A stretch of DNA of 64,000 nt from assembly GCA_008973525.1 (NCBI GenBank), contig WACJ01000391.1, positions 1-64,000 on the forward strand. The letters are read 5' to 3'. The DNA is from Stenopsyche tienmushanensis (Eukaryota > Arthropoda > Insecta > Trichoptera > Stenopsychidae). The notes under the pieces were generated by a model. The model was not told where the DNA came from, did no database searches, and saw only the letters and a program-made list of their open reading frames with translations. Of the stretch, positions 1 to 12,000 are shown piece by piece. Position 1 is the first letter of the stretch. Each line of letters starts with the position of its first letter. The position numbers were made by a program, and so were the translations under genes.

Positions 1-43
1 GCCATGAACAGAAAGCAAAGCGCATCAATCATCCAATGCTCAC

Positions 44-3000
44 GAATGACGTTTCCTCTGCATCCTGGCTGTGATCGTCCACCGTTGATGCAGAAATCGG
101 CGTGTCCCACCTGTCCCGTTTCTCCGAGAAATCCAGAATTCGTATGCAACACTTGCACTATATGCGCATCATCACGCGTCAATCTGAAAGCCTTCGATCC
201 GTAATTTGAAACCAGGGGTCGTGCTGGATCCAAACCTATCATTGAGGAAAAAATCATGCATCAAAAAAGATCAATTCATCGATAACAAATGCTAATAGTG
301 TAGTGCATCATTATTATTGACGAATTTAGCATTTAAGAGACCCTTGGCGCAATTTAAATCTGATGCACATTTGCTTCGGCGTGGGACAAATTCCGCCATT
401 CGATCCTCGATATGCGCGATTCGCTATCCGCGAACCACTTGAATTACGCGGTGGGTTAAAAACTTTTTGTGGTCCCCTAAATTTATGAGGTCTCGATGGG
501 AAAATTAACCACTGTTTATGAAGTCATTTAACTATAAAATCAAGTTTCATTTTTAATCTAATCAATAGCCTAATATCCTTTATTATTCCTAGAAGACAGA
601 CTTAATATTGTTATAAGGAACGTATAAAAAATCCTATTTAAATACAAAGCAGCGTTTTATCGTCGCGAGATATTTCCGCCAAAAGAGCGGCGCGGCGATA
701 TATCGACGTTGTACTAGTCAGATATTGTGCACTTGGCGCAGTGCGGTGATTCGTTTTGTGTGAGCATTAATTCCACACATTTACAATTTAATAAATATAA
801 AATATTATATATATAAAAATCAATGTTGTTTGTTTGTATGTAATGCGCTGCCATACCGTTTATCGGATTGCGATAAAACTTTGTCAGCTTATTGTTTACA
901 CTTGCGGAAATAACATAGGCATAGTAAAAAATATTGTTTGTATACGCAGTTTTTTATGCGAGTACTAGTATTTTATGAAAACGAATCGTGAAAATGTGAT
1001 ATGTTAGTTTGTCGCGTATAAGTTCCTATACCATTCATCCGATTGCGATGAAACTTTTGGAAGTTGTTGTATGTATCTCCGTGAACGTTTTTTGATTAGT
1101 ACAAGCATTGTTAGTTTACGCGATTCGGTTTGCGAGACGTGAAGCGTGAATCTTAGCCTTTCAGCCCGCGCTACACGTGGCCTGAGGCAATAAATCACGT
1201 AACTATATTATTGCGTTACCTTTCAAATAATTACTAAACGCGTGTGGCATTGCAACGCATGCCGGGTATTTGCTATTGAATATATTTTTTTAAATTGGAA
1301 CAAATAGTCTCTTCAATTTTTCCAGTGCAGCTGTACCAACATTATAATGTATTCAAATTTAACCAAAATAAAAGCAAACCGAATGCATGGTGGCTCAAAA
1401 TGAATACGGAACAAATGCTTTGGATGTAAGAAAATTTAATTTATACTTTAATAAGCATCTATATAAAAATACACCACGGACAGCTGATCGCACTATCTAT
1501 ATTTATCTCAAATAAAAGTTATCTATTGTCATTTGGATAAGCGCAAGTCTCAATCTTGTATGAAAATTTGATTATTTCATATCGGTCAGAATCTGATCAT
1601 CACATTGAGACATATCACAAGGTAAATTCTATGTATACAACCTTTGATTTGTTACTCTTAACTGATTTCTCAACAGTTGAATCGCATTTTATGCAACTAA
1701 ATTGACAAGTCGTTCACAATGAGCGCCTTATTTGATAAACTATGAATGATGCCAATGCTACAATATCCAACATATTGTAGAAAGAAGCTGCAATTTTTTA
1801 TACCCAGTGCAGCTAGGGTATAAAAAATTCGAGCTAGTGCCAACAAATCAGCAATTTTAGCTTTGTATAAACAGAGCTAACTTCGTTGTTTTAGCTCAAA
1901 AACTGAACTAGAGATACCACCCTTCCACTTTACGAGCACTTGCTTGTTTTACTAGCTTGAAAACCAGCCTCGTGTGCATCGGGCATTAATTTGGGTTTCT
2001 TCAATAGCTTCGGTATCACAATAGACTATTGACAATGGGATAACAGCTTTTGATTTTTTCGGAACCTATGAAATAGCTGCAACATTGTCTGTAAATCCGA
2101 ACACGGATGAATATATTGAACGACGACATTTATTTCTGAATACATTTTTTTTTATTTCGGTGGATAATCCCAAAAAAGCAAAACCAGTTGAAGTTTTTCT
2201 ATGCCATCGAAAGTTGTGAAATAGTTGTCGGCAATAACCGTCCTCCCACTTCCTTTATACTCGTCAGGTAATTCCAGTAGCAGGTTTTTAAGTTGAATGC
2301 TCTCTGACCTCCCTTTTCTTTTTCAGTATACATGGATATCCAGTTCCAGCAAAAATATCAAGGGCTCGCCTGCCATATGGATAAAATTTGCACCGCACAT
2401 TTTTACAACCAAATTTACAGATTTCATAAGTAGATTAAAGATTTAATGTTTTCAAAACATATCAACTTGTATTTGGATTTTACATTACTATATTATTAAA
2501 TTCATGTTTACATTTAGAAAATTTTCATACGAATAAAGAACGGAATGGATCTGATATCGAGGTATATACAGCTGCTTTAATAATGATATCAATCTTATGA
2601 AAGAAATAGTTTCATGAATTTCTTAAGAAAGCTCCCGGACTTCGGGCGAAGTCCAGCAAGTAACACCCGAACTTTAAGCGAAGCTTAGCGCAGAATATCC
2701 GAACTCTAAAGTGTTAATGTCTTGTAAATTTTAATATTACTTTTCGCCAATAGTGATTTATTCCCTAATATATTTTCAGACCATATCACCGATTATTATG
2801 TTGAATCCTGGAGTTTATTTCGTGATTCGTCTTCTCCGTGAGGATATAAACTTATGGGACACTCTAATATAAGAACTCTTGGACTCTTGCAATATTGGAC
2901 ATGGTAACGCATGCCGCGTACTCGCTTTCAATGCGTTGCTATTGTTGCCGAGCGAATTGATCCAGGATGAATTGAAATTATGATGTTTGTACCTTACCCC

Positions 3001-6000
3001 CTCCCGGCACAGTCCACCGAAGACCGAACGCTAGGCAAGTACATAACAAATCGACGGTTGCTATTCTTTGTTTACCTTCGTAGCCGCCAGATCAATATGC
3101 GCCAACATCTGTTAAACGTCTTGCAAAACATTTTTGCACACAAACAATTGTTGTGCTATTTTAAAAACCTTCTCGGATACACACCCAACAGCCCACCAAA
3201 GTTTCTTCGCAATAAGATGAATGCTATAGCAATGTATAATCAGCAGCTCATTTTTATATACATAAATCTTTATTCTATTAGGTTGGGGAATAAGTTCGTA
3301 GCGTTCGTATCATGAAACGATTCTCAGTCATCTTTATTCAATGGGATTTGCCGAAAAACTGGGAGCCTGTATGCCTCACGAGCTTGACACAAAGAAAACA
3401 ACAAAGAAAATCGCCTTCAAATTGCTTCTCAACATCTCGCCCAGCATCAAGCAACACGCGATCATAAACAGCGTTTTTTGTACCGAATCGTCATGGGAGA
3501 TGAGAAAGGGTGCCTATACATAAACACGAAGCAAAGAAAGGAATGGGTGGCTCCATGAGATACGTCAAGCCTGCCATCCAAAGATGGCCATGGTCTGCGT
3601 TCGGTGGGACTGGATGGACATGGTGCACGATCTTAAAAACTGTCTCAACATTGGTGCAAATGGGAGAAAACCATTGCTTGGAGATAAAACAGCATCTCTT
3701 ACCAATTTATAAAGATTTGTCCAGGGATGAATCACTTCAAAGATGCTTGGATGGCCATACCCAAAACGCTAATGAATGTTTTAACTCGACGGTTTGGCGA
3801 CTGGCTCCAAAGTACCTGCATTCTGATGTAAAAATCATTGAAATATTAACATACATTGCTGCTGGGATATTTAATAACGACTATAGCTTCATTTTGAAGA
3901 TGATGAATACTTTAAATATAATTATTGGCATCTACTGTAAAGTCTTTGTTGAAAATACCGATGAAGCGCGGATAGCGAGGTAGAACCATAAGAGTCTTTT
4001 TGAGACAAAAGCAGCTCGTATAACCCCAAAAACAACAGTTAGTCGAAGATAATCAACTCTTTGAGAAAGCTGAAGATCTATTATACGCATCTGAAATCAT
4101 TAATTGATCAATAAGTCACTACAATTAATAGTTTTATCGCATTGAAACTTTAAACGAGATTATCTCGAAACTGCATTTTCAAAATGTTCGCCAGTTGTAT
4201 CTTAAAAAGTTGTGGATCGATCTGACTGAAATTTTGGGATGTTTCTCGCTATAATATTATCTAGTCAATTAAGCTAAAATTTTAAGGTTTTCGCCTAAAT
4301 AAATGATTTTTTTAGGGGTAAAAATTATCAAAAAAAATGGTAAAAAACATGAAAGTTTAACTAAAAAGCTTACCAAATTTTTAATCTGATACTTTTTAAA
4401 AATTTTATAGCTTAGTTGAATACCTACACATATTAAAAATCAAAAAATATTTGCATTTTTGATTTCAGTTCAACAGGAAACCTTCGACAAGTGGCGAGCC
4501 GTCTGATATCGCGAGAAAAGTCGTCTAATGGAATACCTTATAACTCCGCCATTACGTTTTTTGTTTTAAAAAAAATAAAACAAAATAGCACTTTAAGGTT
4601 GTAGTAAAATAACGTCAAAAATTTAAAATGATACGACTATTTTATCACCATCAAAAAAATCATGAAAAACGACTCATTTTCGCATACACAACGATATATC
4701 GTCGTCGGTACTTTGCGCTGGTTAACCCAACGACGATATATCGCTGTTGGTCACTAAGATGGTTAAATACGATTGACCGTCGATATTTAAGAAGGTTGTC
4801 ATCTTAGAATTTAAATACTGAATTTCAATATTTCAAATACTGAAGTATTTGTGGCGAAATTGTAAGAAAATGTGTGGCAAATTCTAAAAATTGTCGATAT
4901 AATATGCTGCCAACTGAATTAATCACTATTTTTTTGTTGAAATGTATATATATACATATATTAAAAATTCTATTAAATGCACACAAAGCAGACCTGCCCG
5001 TCTACTATTCGATTTAAGAGTCGTCCTTGTAGAGCTAGAAAATCAAGATAAATCCGATATTAGGCGGTGGATTAAAACGAGTTTTAATGATTTGACTTTT
5101 GGCAGAATCTGAAGAGACAGAAATGATAAAATTATAATAGAGTTAGAACGACTTTTTTCTTGTAATATAACCCATCAGATTGGCACGATAAAAATATTAG
5201 GGTGACCCAAAAGTATTCGCAAATTTTGAGACCTTATGTTTTAGTTCACTTTGGGTCCAGACGCAGTAACAAAAACATCTTTACATGTTATTTTTTTGTA
5301 GAACTAATGCTAAACATCATTTTTGTGCAACAGATTTATTTTTATTGTTAAGGATAAAATTTCCAGAACCGAAACTAACTAAGACCACATATGGGTATTG
5401 TATGTTGCATTTTTATTTGTGTTTAAATGCCACAAAAGCCAGTAAAAGACTCAAATATGTTCCAGAAATTTAAATCGGGCAATGAAAACTTAAGAGATGA
5501 ATCAAGAATTTTAATAACGATGTATTTAAATCGCTTAATCGTGACAGAGCCACGGAAACAATCAAGGAGTTATTGCAAATACTAGGATCCCATTGGGACA
5601 ATTTAAAACTCTTTAGCAAAATGAATAGGATGGATGTTATGGGGTAGGATGGGCACAGCACGCCTTGATCGAATACAACTTTATATATCAATTTAACATG
5701 TTTTAAAGATCATTTATCAAGCAAATCGTGTATACATGCGTTCTTGCATTATTTCTAACCCTCAAGCATATACTTTTTATTGGATAATGATGGTATCCAA
5801 GGCTGGTTTGATTTTATACTAATCATCAACGTCACGAACATGCACCATAAAATGACACAATTCATACGAATAATAAAAATTATTACTGCATTTGCTCGGA
5901 CAAACAAAATTGATCCACAACAAGAACAATTTTTTTTTATCCTATTCAACTGTATTTAAGGGCCTCAAATCACTTTTAAATATCAAATTAGAGTGTGGAA

Positions 6001-9000
6001 ATTACCTCGAAAATATACCAATTTGATCACTCATTATTTACCGATTAGAACAATTTCATAGCAACAAAGTGTAATTTATGGACGAGGGATTTTTTAACGA
6101 ATGCGTACAAAAATGATAATAACACAGCAAATGATTCCATATTTCAACAATAATATTTTGATGGCATATTCATGCACAGATATAAAACATAATGATATTT
6201 GGAAGGCCAACTTGGAACAAGAAATTTCTCAAAACATATGATTCACACATTTTTCGCATTACTCATGAAAATTTAGCTGAATGCGATTAAAACTATTGTC
6301 CAAAATATTTATCGGCTTTTAGTTCAAATATTTTTTTTTAACATTGCATTGATTAAATATAAATATCTGACTGTGAAAAAATTAGCATAATTATTTTTAT
6401 TGTTCAATTAAAAAAAAACATCAGGTCAAAAAGAAGTCAAGTATTAAAATTTGCATGCTAGCAAAATATCGTGTTATGGCCTGCGCATAATGAGCCAATT
6501 AATTAAAAAATGTCAATACTCATTAATGGAGCCGTTTTATATTCGAGTGATTTTAAAATCGATGATGAATGGTACATGATATAAACTTACGCAGTTCTGA
6601 GTGAGGAATTATTGAAAATAATTGTGCATATGTGCGATGCTAATTTATTCATCGTTGAACGTTTTTAACATTTATATTGCTAAATGTTTTGTATGTTTTA
6701 AACATCAAACAATGCGCATATCATTATGTATAAGTATATTTTTATAGTACAACAATACTATATATGAAAAGCAACACATGAAATAAGTTGTGATAGCCGT
6801 ATAAAATTATATTTCATTCATATTTCTTTCATCTGTCAAACCCTTAAATTTTAAGGTTAAGTGTTGCCGCTGAAAAATAATTGCTCTACATATTTATTGT
6901 TTTATTTATTCACCATTACTCCCTCTTAATTTTTTTCGAATGGAATGAAATAAATTATTTTAGTTTTTATTATTAAGTCGTTAAAATATGAATGAAAAAA
7001 ATATCGTCTATAACAACAAGCTGCATGAAAAACTGTATGAAAATGATATTTTTCTTATTAGACTAATAGGAAATAAATGACATCCATTATATTTACAAAG
7101 AAATTACTTTAATTAATTGCATAATGAAATACAAACAATTCTTCAATTTAAACGGAATAATAGGGTAATAATAAAATGAAATCATTTTAAATTCAAACAA
7201 TACAATCGAATTGAATAGTAAGATCACGATATTATACGCTTTTATATAGTAGTGGTGCCTATGATCAGAGATTGTGAATATTTTGATTATATAATTTTTA
7301 GCATTTGATTTTATTGCTTACGATATTTACTATTTTTAGAAATCGATAGATTGTATTACTAATATAAGATTTGGCATTCCTCGTTCTATTTTCTACCACA
7401 AACATTACCTTGACTCGACTTGTCTTGATCCAATGCTTCTACATGTACAATAATAATTCACGAAGAAAAAATGTGATGAAAATGATTTTAATTAATACAT
7501 AATTGATATTTACAAAAAAAATTAGCTATGTTTTTGTTCTCAGCAGACAGAGCAACCACCTGGCTAAATTTGATACTATATGATGCATTTTAAAATTAAT
7601 TTCACCTGATCAAACTATTCTAAAATGATTTATAAAATTACCACTTTACACGTTAAATAAATTATTATAATATTCCAATTTACTATAAATATACATATTT
7701 TTTGTATAAATATGTTGTTATTTAATTATGCAATAAGCAAAAAGGGTATTTTTGTACAATTTATAATATTTCCAAATATATCATATGAATTTATTAAAAT
7801 AGAGGATATTCAATTATATAATTTATATATATATATGTTTGATTAAGATCGTTGATAAAAAGCATTTGATTAAATTTCATTGACCCCTGTGCAAATATTA
7901 ATTTTCAGATAATCTGTTAAGATTATATTTTGCGTCAATAATTTGACCGCCGACGCCACAAGATTCTATCTTTACAGTTTGAGAAGCATTCAATCGTTGG
8001 TCTTACGTATATAACTATAACTCTATACGAGCACCACACCAGTTAGTCTTTCACGGTCAACGTCGATAGGGACCTTATTTGCACCATGGCGAAAGTAGAC
8101 ATCAAATACACCCAGGTATTATAAATTATTTTCCAGTTTATTTTTCAACCATATGTGACGATTAACATCGACGACGATTAAAAGGGGAATCGCGCAAGAA
8201 TATTTTAATGGTCAATATTTATGCTGTTAAGGGCTGAAATTTGAGTGATTTTGAACATTCAAATTTGACAATTGCACTTTTTAGGTTATCCATAATGTTT
8301 CATTGGTTTTGATTTAAAATGTGTTGAATTCATTAAAGGATAGTATTTTTTATTGCATATTAATCGAAATGTATCGTCGATGATTTATTGATACGCTTTA
8401 AGTGTTTATTTTTGGTTATAATGAACGCAAGTGTATTTATTCGGACGCGCATGTTCAGGACTGAAACAACCTGTTGGCTTTAAAATATCGATTGGCCACA
8501 TTCGTGCTTTTATTCGACAAACCATAACATCTTTTTATATGAGCAGACTACATTCATAATGATGTGTATTTATGCAGTAAAAAGTTTGGATATTTATTCA
8601 AATAATGAAGAATTTTGTTCGATCAAAATGGAAATGACTTATCAAATGATATGGCATTTTTACATAAATACGCAGTTAGCTAGTTATCAATTAAAGATTA
8701 TTAAAAGAAGGTTTTTCAAAAGATATTATTAAAGGATTTGGATTTAATACTAGGGATCCATATATGTGTATTATTGCCTACATTTTATTACATGAACACT
8801 GTAAATATTTATTGTTTTTCATTATGGAAAATCATGTTTATGTACCTGCTTAAAAACAATCAATTTAAAGTATTTATACATGCATTTGATTATTGCAATC
8901 GTTGCAAAAAAGATTATTGAAAATTATTGTTTTTAATTCAATTAACGTTAAAAAAAATTGTTTATAATTAATTATATTAAAACGTTTTATTATTTAGCCG

Positions 9001-12000
9001 TTAAAACAGATAAAAATAATGTTTTTCATCACAATATTATTATCACACAATTTATGCACTATACTTAAAATTTAATTATGCGAATGGAAAAAATTTGATC
9101 GCAACTGCTAAAAATACATTTATATTCATATGTGGTAGTTAGACGCCTGGCAGATTTGTTTATTTGGGGCGTTGATTTTGTACAGATGGTTCAAATGTAT
9201 CAACACTATTATCTCAGTGCTAATATTACATTTTAGATAAACGTACATTATAAAACTCAGCAAATTAAATTCGGCTATTGTTATTGTGTAGCAAGTCTTT
9301 TAAAAATAGCATTATTTCGAGTGCTATATTTGGGCAAATGTTTTTAATCTCTCTTTTGTACAATAATCTTATCTATAATATATTACTTATATGTTACTAT
9401 TATCACATATCATCATAATATATAATTTTTTACACGTTGATAACAAGTAGAATGCTATACTTCTTTCGGTATATGAAATAAGAACAAAAAAGTAAAAGCG
9501 TCTTAAATGTCGTATAAACATTTAGATCTTTATTATATAACTCTATTGAATTAGCAAGGCAAATTTCAAATATTAAGCTAAATACTGTATACAAAAACAT
9601 ATATTTTAACTTTCAGCTTTTTATCAACAATGAATTTGTTGATGCCGCAAGTAAGAAAACGTTTCCGACGATAAATCCGGCTAACGGTGAAAAAATTGCT
9701 GATATTGCCGAAGCAGGAAAGGTAAATAACGATATACATATTCATAAATAAGACGGCCAAATACAAATTTCAATATAAAAACACCTTTTTTCTTATATTT
9801 TAGGAAGACATAGATAAAGCCGTACAGGCAGCAAAGACAGCATTCGCTAGAAATTCAGAATGGAGGAACTTAGACGCATCCCAACGCGGCAAATTGCTTT
9901 TCAAGCTAGCCGATTTGATCGAGCGGGACATAAACGAGTTGGCACAGCTTGAATCTATCGACAACGGGAAAACCGTTTCCGATTCAGCCTTCGATATCAA
10001 CTGTGCCATCGATACCGTGCGATATTATGCAGGATACTGCGACAAAATATACGGCAATACAATTCCAGCCGGTAAATCACATCTTCAGCACATTAAACGC
10101 TCATATTTCATCAGCATGATGGCTATAAATAACGAGACTCTGTTATAATCAAATAAAATGATTCATTTTTTAGATGGCGGAGTTTTCAGCATGACCAGGA
10201 GGGAGCCCGTCGGCGTTTGCGGCCAACTTATTCCATGGAACTATCCAATTTTAATGTTGTCATGGAAATGGGGACCGGCTTTAGCTGCAGGTTGCTATTG
10301 AATAGATTTGTATTAATCCGGATTGTTTATAAGGATGTGATTTAATGCGTTTGTATTGATAAATAGGTTGCACGGTGGTCTTAAAACCGGCAGAACAGAC
10401 GCCCCTCACTGCTCTCGCAGTGGCTGCTCTATCGCGCGAGGCAGGATTCCCCGCAGGCGCCATCAACGTTGTTACCGGATATGGACCATCGACAGGTGCA
10501 ACGATTGCAGCTCATCCGGACATCGATAAAGTCGCTTTCACCGGTTCCACAGTGGTAAGTCTTTGACGATGGCTTTATATATGAACATAAACGAGTTTTA
10601 TTATACGTATTGCGATAAACATTTTCAGGTTGGACGCAAAATAATGGAAGCAGCGGCCAATTCTAATCTTAAGAAAGTTTCTCTCGAGCTCGGAGGAAAG
10701 AGTCCTTTAGTGATATACGATGATGCTAACGGTAACTGATTTTTTTGTTGTTATATACACTACGAGGGTAGTCTCAAAAGTATCCGACCTATCTAGAGTA
10801 CAGATTCTTCCCTTTCAGTTCATTGTTTTGACTGTTCATTTACCGCAGGTGTAAAGTGATGGACGCATGTTTCAACCATGACTATGAATTGACGTAAAAA
10901 CTCAGCTTTATTGCCGTTAAACATCTCAATTGATACGTCCTCACGATGCTGTTTTTTTTCAATTGTGAGCAAACACGGCACCCATCTTATGCATCGCTTT
11001 CTTGTATCCAAATAATCAGGGAATATGCAATGTATATCACTTTTTAAAATGCCTAACATGTCTGCTACCTCACGCACCGGTGGTCTTCTAATACCACTTC
11101 AACTCGTACGACCTTGTTTAAATTCTGCCACCCAATATTGTTGATGCAAATGAAGTAGCAGACTCCCGGAATTGAATCTAGCTCGGCTTTGATATCGGTC
11201 GGTATCAACAACCGCTTTCTGGTTCTACCCTCGTGTCATTTTTATATTGTTGATAATTTAATAGAAGATTTACAATACATTAGTAATATAATACAACATA
11301 TTTTTTGTGTATTTCAGTCGATGAAGCCGTTGAAATAGCTTTCAACGGTATATTTGCCAATCATGGTCAAAATTGCTGTGCCGGTTCACGCACATTTGTA
11401 CATGAAAAGATCTACGATGAATTCGTTAAGAAGGCGGCCGAAAAAGCTGCCGCACGTAGAGTCGGCGATCCGTTCGATCCCGAGACTGAACAGGGACCAC
11501 AAGTAAATACAATTTTAACGTGTGATACGCTCTCTCCGGTTTGCATCGTTTATAATTGTTTAATTTTCAGGTCGACGAAAGAATGATGAATAGAGTGCTC
11601 GGCTATATAGAGTCGGCTAAAAAAGAGGGTGCCAAACTAGAAACCGGAGGCAATCGAGTAGGCGAAAAGGGATTTTTCATTCAGCCAACAGTATTTTCAA
11701 ACGTTACCGATGACATGACCATTGCTAAAGAAGAAGTATATATTTTATTTATAAATATGAATGATTTTTTATCGTGTTTGTTTTTAATCAATGTGAATAT
11801 CGTAGATATTCGGACCGGTTCAATCTATCTTCCGCTTTTCTACATTGGATGAAGTTATTGAACGTGCAAACGCTACCGATTATGGTTTAGCGGCCGGAAT
11901 TATAACTAAGAATATAGACGTTGCTTTGACGTTTGCCAGAGCAGTCAACGCTGGATCCGTGTGGTAAGACGCATACAATAGTTGGATAATAATATAGTTC

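Noticed and set aside
4..204. 66-codon plus-strand frame with many Cys and Pro
   Set aside because: Antisense to the lipase exon at 44-235, which matches in reverse with the right phase.
680..4745. Possible single large piggyBac from the CGATATATCG motifs at 690 and 4690-4735
   Set aside because: The motifs are short and self-complementary, TTAA duplications do not match and unrelated mariner sequence lies between.
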